This document shows, one piece after another, positions 47,301 through 52,209 of a stretch of 64,000 bases of DNA; the stretch's first letter is position 1, and each line of letters begins with the position of its first letter. A program made the position numbers and the translations under genes. Source of the stretch: Verrucomicrobiota bacterium (lineage in GTDB: Bacteria > Verrucomicrobiota > Verrucomicrobiia > Verrucomicrobiales > DEV007); the NCBI GenBank assembly GCA_020630975.1, contig JAHDID010000008.1, positions 82,823 to 146,822 of the forward strand, written 5' to 3'. The notes beneath the pieces are model-generated. The model did not search any database. It was not told where the DNA came from and saw only the letters and a program-made list of their open reading frames with translations.

Positions 47301-48559
47301 AAATCCCCTGTCAGCCCCAGTCCGCCGAAAACAATCTCCATTTGGGCATCAAATTCTGCAGGATCTGCTGACCACCGAGCTGGTATACCCACATCATTAC
47401 CATCGATATCGGTGTAATTACCGACAGGATAGCCTATCAATCGCCCATTCCTCAACTGCTGCAGAGGATCTCCTGGATTGGCGCCCTGGGATGCCGGTGT
47501 CACCACTGCCCCCGAGTTAGGATTCTCCAACTGCATGCCAGCCGTGTACTCGAGTCGCCCGAGATTGAGCAGGCCATCCGGAAAGCGAGTCGTAGACTCC
47601 TGCGTGCCATCAGATAAAACGCGAAACCTCTCAGCAGGTTGTGTCAAATCGACCATACCCGCCAGACCACTGGTGTCCTCCCACTGAGTCGCAGTGAACA
47701 ACTCGGAACTCCCGTCTGCCCCCTGAGAAGGCACCACCAAATCAACGTAAGGAGAGTAGCCCGTCTGCCCAGAGTTGTTATCGAATGTGATTTGGAACTC
47801 GACATTATTATCCCCGATATAAGTCGGCCCCTGCCCCGGAGAAAGGCCAACACTCACATCAGGATGTGGATTGGCAGCAGTGATATAGGCTACCCCATCT
47901 AGACTGCCCGCAGTCGCACCAGTCGCCTCGCCAGCCTCTGGTAGCAGACGCTCACCCACCGAGAGCACCCCTTCCATCAGCGTATTGATCTGCCCCGGCT
48001 GATCCAGCAGCCCCAGCACATGGCCCTGCTCATGCATCACCACCGTCAAAAGATCGAATCCCTCTGCTGCAACGGCACCTAATGCTCCATCTAAATCCGC
48101 AAACTCCTCGTCCAGCATCGGTGTGCCATCGACAAACCAGCCCTCCCCAGCTGCATCGACATCGATCGTCACCGTCATACCCTCTGCACTACCGAGACGA
48201 CCTGCAGCCAGATCTTCGATGGAATAATCGATCGCCTGCAAAGCTGCTAACTGCTCATCGGTGATCCCAGCCTCCAGCCAGCGTGCGATACCAGCATCTG
48301 CAGCCGCATCGACTTGCTCTTTCGTCACATCCTGCTCAACATCAGACTGCTGCGCCTGCACAGGCTCCGGCGCCTCGGCTGGCGGTTCTACTGGAGCTGG
48401 ACTGGCAGAGAAAAGAACTCGAGGCTCCAACACCTCCATCTGCAGTCGTCGCATCTCCTGCACTTTCTGCCTTCTTCGCTGCCACCAGCGACGATTGGCA
48501 CGCATGCGACTACGAGAGAAATACCAGCTTTTTAGCCTATCGGAGGAGGTCGTTTTCAT
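29339..48559 (-). CDS. Giant LEPR-type multidomain secreted protein (6406 aa)
   Basis: One uninterrupted frame. The N-terminus is very basic and carries LEPRVLFSA at residues 44-52, the LEPR-x-L-L motif of planctomycetal/verrucomicrobial giant exoproteins. Residues 176-186 read HEQGHVLGLLD, with Met195 nearby: a metzincin-type zinc site (HExxHxxGxxD plus Met-turn). Then follow, approximately: Asp-rich, Ca-binding type-3 thrombospondin-like runs (about 510-600, 990-1080), an 85-90-residue repeat (degenerate copy 1190-1285; three tandem copies 2450-2750), two PA14-like domains (3250-3390, 3490-3600), a discoidin-like domain (3700-3850), LamG-like domains (3970-4200, 4780-4940), and DUF11-type repeats throughout (V-x-D-x-L-P, GDAGDVFTYT units), the last near 6080-6190. 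No PEP-CTERM, autotransporter or T9SS tail is seen. Likely a cell-surface or matrix adhesin; protease activity is possible but unproven. Convergent with the FAD gene, 8 bp away. Confidence 0.93.
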   Translation of the reverse strand: MKTTSSDRLKSWYFSRSRMRANRRWWQRRRQKVQEMRRLQMEVLEPRVLFSASPAPVEPPAEAPEPVQAQQSDVEQDVTKEQVDAAADAGIARWLEAGITDEQLAALQAIDYSIEDLAAGRLGSAEGMTVTIDVDAAGEGWFVDGTPMLDEEFADLDGALGAVAAEGFDLLTVVMHEQGHVLGLLDQPGQINTLMEGVLSVGERLLPEAGEATGATAGSLDGVAYITAANPHPDVSVGLSPGQGPTYIGDNNVEFQITFDNNSGQTGYSPYVDLVVPSQGADGSSELFTATQWEDTSGLAGMVDLTQPAERFRVLSDGTQESTTRFPDGLLNLGRLEYTAGMQLENPNSGAVVTPASQGANPGDPLQQLRNGRLIGYPVGNYTDIDGNDVGIPARWSADPAEFDAQMEIVFGGLGLTGDLTALFDAGGVLADYAAPNPGEVIYHPSVYLDLSASPPAPETGNILTTRIGNTTYRVLDAAGDYVINPSAPVYDIITIDDADPTSGGTGSLDFGDTLGGSFTDTDGDGAFDWLDLDPNDAAVSSTYINAANGLLDAGGDPINPFPDGIGNVSNITNSGLDLASQDLVQVVHFVDTDGDGIGEAVHPLFGDPTDPSDPERIVVYGNPGDILYAIQLPFGSFTDGQPPETITFTADVSNMADADHELTYYAAGGYLLGCDEFDNHIIETPVDANNDGVTDYVNLSVGDEPIYALTPGETPVTEVVTAPSNTPTDFGDHVAEFGFLPSLMDVHKHIEAFSQHHALGVGPNNEQTFYVNMTMAQDQVFHSFIIDDKGPTDAIVKQIQLQQANSSGQMVDMDFNSVAFVEYFDEHGQTHVFYNQALYDGTGAPSNTAPTVNAAYTGSVNTPDLPVGVEYIPFDYSTSTFFTGSLEQEVLVGDYDTNQNNPTIHTGPGGGVPNTFIIPLELQHPGNNFKLTFHNEDLDGDGTGDSTIVGQKVSSLDGLGRQQGDLVVSYDFYYSEFDAGVTGGPTTLIDSEDADGDGHEDGIDDENQVGTEENPRNHSITGLDEDAENPDDDFDPDHEGDNIADGDREPNTVQVSPIHEGLDPRDSQDPVRLNAGLDDDTSDPLDDDNRQTSDDVPNFGGNADSTDVPIGTDKSLKVLNQPDFGDFDDPDRLQNHRNGQVSVGSVIQYEIVFGISDFVAIANVRIGASATDVSNPDHEQYDPSATQIQRLEFRDDGVAGTTPGGTYRLDLNGTFTGPIAYNASTADIQAAVDAAWGAGVVTISGDSTTGIDFNFDNPGAFDTIEVDPAGLTGGLFPPKAAITQEGYDPRLDPTNASFDWAYVLGQAGGVSGDRMSDGQRLLFEDYDPNDTEYAALVEAARTNVLGVDADRLSENGGEATTGLVNGANVDFTPEIQLSGYNHFSDDPATAGSTDRIIKFSDDNWSFVRNTDSRNADGFQDFDSVNQGQTGSDGTAQSDDSYTGQTFIQFDISKELMDQDLTEDAGVGGALIGGLYFENDDVVVYDNDQHLNNGEVQVIVRYWAVVEDQYTESFPSGNPSLNEAERLSNEYDLTFDVVESRYDDDDADDQLSNGTGDEDPVTDGNGNSGVDSSVLGDEEPDTGAGPGEEGGFVDPILGPDGKPHFDIYNTITSGGGGTEDVPIGVGTIDKSIFAIRETTDQSTWGIEFPDGPDGNNGILPRIQPGDTVTYRLTQTFPLGDFEDLVLADFLPQPLYDVTRPDYFNDTSSTTDNLWEPEAGINDPNNAGLIIPGVGSFAFGPNHGLSIDGSRDASLFTITPTVGYIQQNGDGSVTYVDGEVDAANNQVAFNFGTYDDPDNNGVTVDLLFTLTASGNPMADELFLTNKVQSYQGNTFLEPQEVGDIVMVQVESPEVNILKGIIDVDRATRAVTTEDGDEIQFIPEIPNNNNASPTFVGAGSEVDANGDTLPDAIGPLDVAAWMTDPTLGGATTSVISSDLVGYDGETFTGINSPIDADVVGADEGDLVTFALTLVNTGHADGFDLTIRDSIGSKFSIPAGGINLQARAGDGTLISTGTWFENVDGTDLTTDGSALFGDGIRLLDPTEGVLDQTQQLGIIGGLETDDTSDGSNVVIVTYQLLINEAVAAAPTTNLAILENYTSRDDGDNFVIEGQEPADIANVTATPTIAKRLVPDSDSQANTALNDTDGLEVVVGETFDYEVDLELIEGRISNATVRDWLDDGLGFVNADGTGKIAEAELVSKVSDSDGVFVGSVTHDESGNLVEILDASGAVTTIAALETAAGVAAGTLSYLGGAVSHVTADSNDDGVVTFLEEVEDAANQIWSEQIVEFRLGDIENTNRLNFVSETIRLTYKVVALDSQDTNAGDLKNNWATIFYDNDQDDDNSNNNVAGGDRVNTFRDDIRAEDVRVREPQLLIEKTVADDPNAPGGFVYELVVRHRGEDFSSSAYDISLYDPIPPGMDPTTVNVLSAVKTNFDGTTTDLSSGGTGEIGTVIQNEIQTITSNYSGGTFEIEFDGLTTSAALPHNATAAQIQAALESLATIDSGDVIVTGGPLDTGSISVEFVGGLADTNVEALNIVNSLTGGADATIAETAPAGTRNEIQALSLSATTGTFQIEFDGEVTNNGSGGRINLPFNASADDIQAALGSLPSYGASDFIVTGGPLGSGDVFVEFAGVLAGQDVPNIEFAATGSLDGIPLQETVLTNFGGEVQTLSSNMLDGNFKLTFNGEETVELAHDATIAQIQAALEELTAIGEGNVRVTGGDMGFNPVLIEFIDSMSTADQPLIEITSSTLTGISSVAVQEPALQFFDTSDVDLLHSSDASLPDGAQDEFITIRYSVSIDPLLVQPGDVIVNTASIDWTSINGDPGQASTFYGDSTERTGDTSDPGSFNNDHRWQDSASVLIPGQSFTKEIGSLNTDGEKTLAENLQWDFTNGQPDGWTLENGSTEWRSNDGGGVRATGDATHDNLLFTSPSFQFDGSTLDGATLLAVELAGGQGDQDGLGAQYNTPNDVISANGGTSTGTGQKGFAIYNVATGVYDAHFFKSGNGGTETINVTAADLPAGFDFDGVYEIHFYDTDDGSWGWGQLNDVQISRFIADPTSLAHTTGTDLTIGETIDYVLTASFENGDLGGVVITDRLPLLDGTMEYVADSYQIRVGSNLDVTNLDESLHVDPTTRLVNAAGIAHLLANGFFTETDSNGDGINDEISWNLGSVTALTSTETDAHENQIQIALQALVKQDTDNSGTVPTNGDLTSGLRGRYIYSQVAGGSSGETSSVSNALRIVNSQEPDGDFLVYGGIDYRSGGSYGGGNLGGFFGEDRPASTTSGQTDDNFIVNLEGYIEIEPNLDQDPTTSGIQVDLELFSDRGSKLWIDGAEVLSRDGFPSTSGTDSATTTYTFNTPGLHRIQLVGFNDGGDARLELQVNGSTDYGDLLFHQSDSGTLQPHLNGEFYDLHGHTDEVRFVEDRFDTYDHHAEFVSLTGSHTGSGTLGGFLGVEGTDYTAFHQPQDKDISLNISTGMADESLLGIGMDRAQIHLDGVIQVLEADDLDGDLSNGIQVAFTTSSDDGSVLYVDNDLVVNNDGSHGAPGPGAGPEVHTFFHEGFHELDLYYFEGAGGEELTLSMDTAGGTLSGNSLGDRLFHQSAMSGDILTNTATMVSTAGVVSDSVDVEVVEPELEIRKYVTDPVTGELVDFDAAPVGDAGDVFTYTINVDHTPDSTANAYDLVIQDLLSDPRLELVPGSVRVIENLALNGTASQSSTGAGGTADRAIDGNTDGNWGLGSTTHTNGNANNWWQVDLGASAEMDEVVLFNRADCCGLRLSNFRVSVWDGDPASGGTEVWGQDYFSSGSVDQGGSFALSAEELGDNGVALGDVSGRFVRVQLNGLNNEGNGTLSLAEVQVFGATATSSNFTIDESNGATVSFNEFALDGPPIRIELDARMTDAIQADALEAGSQEKVVNTVTLQYDNISGDNPEQRVITDADVALVAGLTPTITKEVVTTQFTQTGSTDSKDDNLVIHYQFEDGNGQDPVDSTGNTTASIQLIDQIVDGVDSTNPTSVDGATGALGLSFQGDVVGDQTPDRDGEALVRIANNATIQDINNPAVQDGWTVSFWVNGDAAQGNNVRPLGLGGVFEASSSGSGDELTFFVDDGSGFASVGNTGVVFDNSWHHVAMTVDLVGDTENIRIYTDGVLADTVTLDMSGATGGSLADILLGSRLNGDPLYDGSLDDFRVYSTALTGSQVACLIEEQSAPGPDLADAGFEDSVQDGFIARNGADEESLGSENDGLGLISTDWIFSENAGVIDSTASSYGSTAVGSGQVGIFSGDNAEMSQTVEGFQVGDTYMMSFDAVTRNGIDNGELEVVFESVDGNDTQTFNLGEVNAADFSGAVSFEAKDEGYHVTVRSLNTLASGLVETIYDVNSVTNPTSGNVVSQSVVDGPVAGNIQNGTGPWAIIGTNETIVYTGEFFDADGIFAFAENIDDVVQLYIDGQQVIYNWQWNVASTSTTDDGHRVHSGTVGESINNANRGSDRGILDFGMGANNDGWHTFELRLGNGSGGAGAAGETGGGANDWSSVFGFGLADPTSGDTADLPATADGEGFEVPDDSRFRAPGAGVILVDNFSFTNITPEAVVPEVVVGELVTYHITVEVPEGTTENLVITDDLNLANLNGDELTFVNAFVVDPSTGNPLTGAIGNFQQADGSSLLASEVAISETDGVTTFNLGTVVAPGDNDVSNNTITLAVQAYVPDLANHVEDDAFVNTATMNYDALVGDVLTEQEATDTAEVVLVEQDLYIVKNVEGDNMRFPTAISDALSTTFTTSTTGTGPVSIEVGVELPDLFPTSSTADQVIWEVGGNTGMSLNLVDGNRVQLSVREVLGDGTAILQTIEAELPAALSEGFAQFVVTADPATDTIQLFINGSHVDTATLANFSAWSDGSALSLGSVVTGHGGADPLELTSQMADFTGAITDSRFYTDVLTAAEVQNNYYSLVGIPSGDAGDTFHYTLDVAHHGDMDVAVFDVEISDLFVDPRVTLVPGTVVATVYDAAGAPVAPNPATVTPVNSGTGFNITLAELQPDWSVRVTFDGQLGDAADPNEQYNVDPTQDNSAPNTASVAWDNNPLEPGDEGFNDERTGDGDSDSAHVETVGEVLFEKVIVGTSLTETGSDQHNELGYGTGDIDLGVPMIQSLDFGTLSTNHGDSGRLNSDFDSIAGTATPNWYAAPDSEWSIAGGTLALSPSAPYSAEDEGGVATMIDLTQLADIEGSQIRLRFDYDVGAGNTLYTHLRGADDDNQDLQWDLNLLTSNGDVQDASFGGTGTRYNLFSGDDVSTETPLSGAGANARALTGSGTFDEVIDISGYDVSDLADYDWLALAFGVDATTDNAVTISGLYLGAVPADDFEDVVVGETVTYELRATIGEGSYDDFVVTDVLPAGFELVGVDILESGNTANMRVGTTELDALDLSVGAGIVSVSGQTVTMDFGTVINPGEEGLDIDTVAIRVVTRATDVAAVADASVATNTATLETEGESHTDIASVDIVEPQLELKKFVENADGDLSDDEGDTTAEEPVGDAGDVFTYTLVVDHSMFDDLGDADASNDLQSSFDRDSGTFQTDGSGDVSMYDTARNSSSADAFDVVITDTLSDSRITLHSALSAISVVLHTDGVPATTALTAGVDYTIAADADGSGFVISMDSLALNQALVVTYDARLTGTVGPNETVPNTASVDWSSHPDENTGRAGETQSDDAHVDTIGSIQFEKVIVSTSLDETGASQHTDQGDATGDNDISGAGDDHVDVAAGETVTYELRTIIGDGTYENLRIADTFPVGFEFVSAQILASGNTAAMTEGGVLLEQLDLSAGGPVLTVGAQTLDFDFLSLVNPGDAGQQVDQFAIQITMRVANDGQLADGDTATNTATLSSGEDFAPITDIAVVDVVAPVLDLEKFVSNQDNFIPGYYGLNDDGNPLTLDAGAADHDGDDVNNDTTVATLGETLVYRLEAQHTAESTSAAYNVNFYDDIAQMGQTNFGEIVEGSIRVIDLNTGAVLTEGVDYTDSSTTTVLDVQLSQPFLLTDGADVAQRYAVEFIVELSEEASLLLERGGVDSVDILNVAELRYDTAPTEGSSATDTDAAEVMIVAPDLYITKNDGEQTREPGETYTYTLDYGNKESHDAPFSEQAGPARNVVITDTLPEELTYTGASVTPDQVVVNADGTTSLVWNIELLNPGDTGAIEVDVVVKDDLPPAEYEIINQVEIGSDFFEPILSDNADQDLDVMVIEALGAEFFGGSSILEGFRLIGGIEDGEDGIGEGDGEDFQLLTPMPFYSGLVDPGTVLKIKILGAAGAPLPNGEMTVVGDAGGNWLAKFPGLVLTDQPHQIVIEQTRPVWDIANDRHGYNLRTYFAPAINPSHTQTEEMTVDAVMGRRLHPLEEMQDEGEGPRGNMNHDWRLSNFELYAQSGIGGVQQ
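40300..41210 (-). repeat. Three tandem copies of an 85-100-residue domain inside the giant gene
   Basis: At the protein level three consecutive copies read: IQTITSNYSGGTFEIEFDGL ... ATAAQIQAALESLATI ... VIVTGGPLDTGSISVEF; IQALSLSATTGTFQIEFDGE ... ASADDIQAALGSLPSY ... FIVTGGPLGSGDVFVEF; VQTLSSNMLDGNFKLTFNGE ... ATIAQIQAALEELTAI ... VRVTGGDMGFNPVLIEF. A fourth, diverged copy is near 44700-45000 (GTYRLDLNGTFTGPIAYNAS, ADIQAAVDAAW). The nucleotide copies are diverged, so the duplication is old. Similar units occur in other planctomycetal/verrucomicrobial giant proteins. Confidence 0.8.
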
Positions 48560-48976
48560 ATTTGTCTTAATCGGGTTGACCGACCTCCTTCAGACAAATA
48601 TCCACGTACCTTCCGCTACTTAGGAAGGGCTAAGCGTTAATAAAAATTATTTGGGTATGGGAAATTTGAACCGGGGAAATCGGTTATATGTGAGAAAGGA
48701 TTGGAGTCTCAATTTTGAGCCCAAACAGAGCGAATATTCACTTTGTCATTACAGGTTGTCTCAAATCCCGCTCACTGTGACAAGAATATAACGTAATTTC
48801 GCTAAAATAATATCAATAAATTACATTATTATCATAACTCAACTAGAGTTAGGTATCGATTTATCAGGTTTCCAAGATTTTATCAAAAACGAAAGCCAAA
48901 CGATTTCATAAGGATTCCACTCCCTTCCCGAAACAAACGGAATGTGAGAAAATTCCCAACGCGCTTCTCTCAAATG
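48560..48976. other. Promoter region of the giant gene, AT-rich, no gene
   Basis: A 417-bp gap between the start of the giant gene (minus strand) and the stop of the exonuclease gene (minus strand). It is AT-rich, especially 48780-48850 and 48860-48910, and must hold the promoter and leader of the 19-kb gene. No open frame, RNA family or Shine-Dalgarno site is seen; the ATG at 48559 is preceded by AAGACAAAT. Confidence 0.6.
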
Positions 48977-49516
48977 CTAAACACTCCAATCCACCGCCAC
49001 CTCGTCGCGCTGGTTGAAGCGATTCACATAGGCCACGCGACCGTGGCGTGCGCCAAATTCATGAACCTCTTTGGTCACCTTTACGTCGTAGCAGCAGTAC
49101 TCGGCGACTTCCTTGTACTTGCCTTGGCGCCACCATTTGATCGCATCGATGCCGATAGCGGTCTTGCCCTCGCCTAGGCAGGCACTAGCTACCGCATCCA
49201 GCTTGGGGCGGTGATCTAGGATTTTCTCCAGATCTAGCATCAGATCGAGATTTGTCGTCTGCTCGGCTAGGTCGAGGATAGTGTAGCCCATCAGTACCGC
49301 GTAGTCGAAGTAGATGTGATTGTACCCGACGACACAGTCCGCGTCGAGTAGCTCTTGGATCAGCTCTTCGACATCGTCCTCAGTGTAGATGCGGTAGTTG
49401 CCACGCTCGGTGCTGTAGGTCACCCCTACAGACATGAGCATATCGCTCTTTTTATCCCAGCCACCGACATCGTTAGCCGAGCGCTGGGTCTCTAGATCGA
49501 AGTAGACGTAATTCAC
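48977..49516 (-). CDS. RNase-H-like 3'-5' exonuclease family protein
   Basis: 179 residues starting at a GTG (49516). DEDD-type exonuclease motifs: Exo I YFDLET (Asp7, Glu9), Exo II CVVGYNHIYFDYAVL (Asp in HIYFD), Exo III EYCCYDVKVTKEV (Asp near 150). This resembles the RNase_H_2/YprB-like exonuclease and the exonuclease domain of family-B polymerases, here stand-alone. It would trim single-stranded DNA or RNA ends. No partner helicase nearby. The start is inferred, as there is no ATG near the conserved N-terminal strand. Confidence 0.78.
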   Translation of the reverse strand: MNYVYFDLETQRSANDVGGWDKKSDMLMSVGVTYSTERGNYRIYTEDDVEELIQELLDADCVVGYNHIYFDYAVLMGYTILDLAEQTTNLDLMLDLEKILDHRPKLDAVASACLGEGKTAIGIDAIKWWRQGKYKEVAEYCCYDVKVTKEVHEFGARHGRVAYVNRFNQRDEVAVDWSV

Positions 49517-49603
49517 GAGACAGTGGTGTGTGTGCTTTTCTCCCGAGTGTAGTAGCGGTAGTGGTGTGTGGTGGCAAGGTTTGGAGAAAGGGGTGCAGCC
49601 GAT

Positions 49604-51214
49604 CTAGACGACTACATTGGGCTGGAAGGTATCCCAGGCCAGATCCGCAAAAATCGGGTAGCGATGCTCAAGATCATCCAGCGGGCTGATATCGCCAAAC
49701 GTCGTGCAGATCTCCCAGACTTGATCAAAAGAGTCGATGTAATCACTGAGACTGTCTTTGGCGAAGCCGGCAGACCCTTCATTATTTAGCAGAAAGGACC
49801 AATCACTCGCCTGCGCCATGACTAGATCTCGAGTCAGCTGTGCCAGGCAGCGCTCGCGGTGCTGCTGGCGATCCTCGGACATACCCTCGCGGCTCTCCTG
49901 ATGAGTCTGCACCATGCGAGTAAGCTTGTTACCACGCTCACTCAGCTCATGGTTGAGCCAGGTGTTGGAGTCACTGAGCCACGTCTCGAAGTAGCCACCC
50001 TCGCCCCACGAGGAAGAGATCGGCATACCCTGCCTCAGATCAGGGGCAGCCTTGTCATACTGCTCGAGAGTGACAAAGCTGAAATCCGTGCGGTCCTGAG
50101 CCCGACGATAGACGCGATTCAAAAACTCGATCCCTTCGAACCACCAGTGGCCAAACAAGGTCGCATCGAATGCGCAGACCACGATAGGATCGTTCACCCC
50201 ACCCGATACCAGCGAAGCGAGCTGGGCTCCCCGGCTATTCACAAAGTGCACCGAGTGCTCCTCCATGGCCTGATGAGCCAGCTTCAGATCGTAGAGCTCT
50301 TTCTTGTCGGCAGAATCGCCGGTGCGGCGGAAAAACTTGAGCCCTGTGAACCGGCGCACATCCGAGCCCTCGAGATACTCATCGAGCAGCTCGATAGGTG
50401 CCTCGATACCGACATCGCGGAAGTAGTCACGATAGCGGGCATCCGATGGGTAGCCATGCTGCGAGTCCCACACCTGGCGACTGGACTCGATATCGCGGCT
50501 AAAGACGCGCAGATCATCAGTGGTCTTGACCGGCTGATGCGGAAAGATCTTCACCCCATTATTCAGATGAGTGACCCCATGCTGCTCGACCACAGTGTAC
50601 TCGACACCCTCTTCCTTGAGGATCTTGCTCAGCGCCGGAGCGAAGGCACACTCTGGCAGCCAGAATCCCTTGGGACGATAGCCAAAGGTCTTTTCAAATT
50701 CTGCAATCCCGAGACGCACCTGAGAGGTGACCGACTCAGGCACCTTCATCAGGATAGGCAGCACGCCATGAGTCGCCGCAGAGGCGAGTAGCTCCACATG
50801 ACCAGAGGCATGTAGACTGGCAAAAGCACCGACCAGATCGCAGTTAAATTTATCCAAATAGACCTGACGCATGTGCTGCAGGCGATCTAGGTAGCTGCGC
50901 GCCAGACTGCCGAAACCTGTGGAATCCCCACGATCGATCTCGTCTTCGCACAGCTTGATGGTGCGGTCGAAATAAGCCAGCGTGCGCCGCGTCATCGTGC
51001 GGTCGCGCAGCATCGTCAGCAGTGGTGGCGATATGTTGAAGGTCAGGCTGAACTTGACCTCATCGTCGCGCAGATCGTGCAGCATCTCCAGCAGCGGCAC
51101 GTAGCACTCGACCACTGCTCCGAATAGCCAATCCTCCTCTAGAGTTCTATCCACGTTGGCATCTCGCACCCAGGGTATGTGTGCGTGTAGGACGATGGAA
51201 CAGAATCGGCTCAT
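49604..51214 (-). CDS. GH57 1,4-alpha-glucan branching enzyme
   Basis: 536 residues. N-terminal IVLHAHIPWVRD (GH57 conserved region 1), KFSLTFNISPPLLTML, GFWLPECAFAP with the nucleophile Glu188, VVCAFDATLFGHWWFEG with the acid/base Asp350, and SSSWGEGGYFETWL plus the C-terminal helical domain ASDWSFLLNNEGSAGFAKDS. This is the AmyC/GH57 branching enzyme pattern, which moves alpha-1,4 chains to alpha-1,6 positions in glycogen. The start of the gene is 10 bp after the stop of the GYF/RDD gene, so they are co-transcribed. Works with the GT4 synthase at 17608 and perhaps the GH63-like enzyme at 54887. Confidence 0.92.
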   Translation of the reverse strand: MSRFCSIVLHAHIPWVRDANVDRTLEEDWLFGAVVECYVPLLEMLHDLRDDEVKFSLTFNISPPLLTMLRDRTMTRRTLAYFDRTIKLCEDEIDRGDSTGFGSLARSYLDRLQHMRQVYLDKFNCDLVGAFASLHASGHVELLASAATHGVLPILMKVPESVTSQVRLGIAEFEKTFGYRPKGFWLPECAFAPALSKILKEEGVEYTVVEQHGVTHLNNGVKIFPHQPVKTTDDLRVFSRDIESSRQVWDSQHGYPSDARYRDYFRDVGIEAPIELLDEYLEGSDVRRFTGLKFFRRTGDSADKKELYDLKLAHQAMEEHSVHFVNSRGAQLASLVSGGVNDPIVVCAFDATLFGHWWFEGIEFLNRVYRRAQDRTDFSFVTLEQYDKAAPDLRQGMPISSSWGEGGYFETWLSDSNTWLNHELSERGNKLTRMVQTHQESREGMSEDRQQHRERCLAQLTRDLVMAQASDWSFLLNNEGSAGFAKDSLSDYIDSFDQVWEICTTFGDISPLDDLEHRYPIFADLAWDTFQPNVVV

Positions 51215-51224
51215 GGGTGTCTCT

Positions 51225-52082
51225 TCAAATTAAGCTTTGCAGAGTCATCAACGCTAGGAACGCCCCGACCACTAGTAAAATTCTACCAAAAGTCATAGGG
51301 GAGTGCCTGACCTCCATCCCCAGCCACTTGTCCCACTGCGTGGAACCTTTGGACATGAGAATAAAGAAAGCGAGAATCATCGTCGCGACAGCTATCAAAG
51401 GATAGAATAACCCGACACCTAAAATGTAAACTAAAAAAGATCGATAAATGCTCTTAAACATCGGGATGACTGAACCATCTCGAGAAGCCACACGGATACC
51501 CATCAGCGCCTTTCCCGGAGTGGGAATGCCCAGTGCAATCAGAGCGCCCTCCAGCGCATGCCAGGCAAAAAGGCAGATGTAGAGGGTGATGGCGAACTTC
51601 TGGTAACTCGGATCCTCGGCCATCTCAATGTACATCTCGCGCATCTGAGCGGTCGTCATACCCTGCTCCGGTTCCGGTATCTCGACTCCACTGAAAAAGA
51701 CCACCGCGGTCATCACCAACATGTAATCGTACCAGCGCGCGAGAAATCGTGAAAACGGCCGCGCGCGGACACTATCGGTGTGCGCTGCCGAGTCTGAGCG
51801 AGGCGGTGCGTAGGGATCTCTAGGCGCGTCACTACGCTCAGCAGAGTCGGGGGCTGCACCATCCTCATCCGGCAAGCCCTCGCGCCGCTCGCGCTCGCGC
51901 TCCAGTCCTGCTAAGGCAGATGCCAGCGAAGGCTCTTCGGAGATCTGCTGCCAGCCATCGGCCGCAGCGGCGTGCCAGACCTTGTCCTCAGCCGTCACCT
52001 CGCCATCGCGCAACATTCCGACGAGTTGATACTGGGTGAGAGGTCCGACTTTTTCACCAGATAGGGCGACGTAGTATTCCAT
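51225..52082 (-). CDS. GYF-domain and RDD-family membrane protein
   Basis: 285 residues. An N-terminal GYF_2-like domain (about 3-52: YYVALSGEKVGPLTQYQLVG, then VWHAAAADGWQQISEEP) is followed by an acidic, Pro-rich linker (about 60-105) and an RDD membrane domain (from about 106: RPFSRFLARWYDYMLVMTAV, then LFAWHALEGALIALGIPTPG with KALMGIRVASRDG, and YILGVGLFYPLIAVATMILA). The RDD family is named for its conserved Arg and two Asp; some members are Na+/H+ antiporters. The GYF-like module may bind proline-rich partners. Encoded 10 bp upstream of the GH57 gene; a functional link is not obvious. Confidence 0.85.
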   Translation of the reverse strand: MEYYVALSGEKVGPLTQYQLVGMLRDGEVTAEDKVWHAAAADGWQQISEEPSLASALAGLERERERREGLPDEDGAAPDSAERSDAPRDPYAPPRSDSAAHTDSVRARPFSRFLARWYDYMLVMTAVVFFSGVEIPEPEQGMTTAQMREMYIEMAEDPSYQKFAITLYICLFAWHALEGALIALGIPTPGKALMGIRVASRDGSVIPMFKSIYRSFLVYILGVGLFYPLIAVATMILAFFILMSKGSTQWDKWLGMEVRHSPMTFGRILLVVGAFLALMTLQSLI

Positions 52083-52108
52083 CCATTTTCTTTTGAGTAC
52101 GGCTCAGA

Positions 52109-52171
52109 CTAGATAGGGTACAGAAGAAATTCAATAGGGTACAATTTTTCTTAAATAGGGTACAATCGCCC
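52109..52171 (+). repeat. 21-bp-phased repeat array, 3 units (locus 3)
   Basis: Three 21-bp units start at 52109, 52130 and 52151; cores (A/G)ATAGGGTACA at 52112, 52133 and 52154. The middle unit has the 15-mer ATTCAATAGGGTACA also present at loci 1 and 2; the third shares TTAAATAGGGTACAAT with locus 1. It lies in the gap between two minus-strand genes, about 40 bp beyond the stop of the sulfatase gene at 52210. Confidence 0.85.
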
Positions 52172-52209
52172 CAACCCACCCATGTGAGCAGTCCCCACAG
52201 GATGGGGAT

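Noticed and set aside
29527-48535. Many open frames of 60-120 codons on the plus strand across the giant gene
   Set aside because: They lie antisense inside one long, well-formed multidomain frame, have no start context or homology, and reflect low stop frequency opposite an Asp/Gly/Thr-rich protein.
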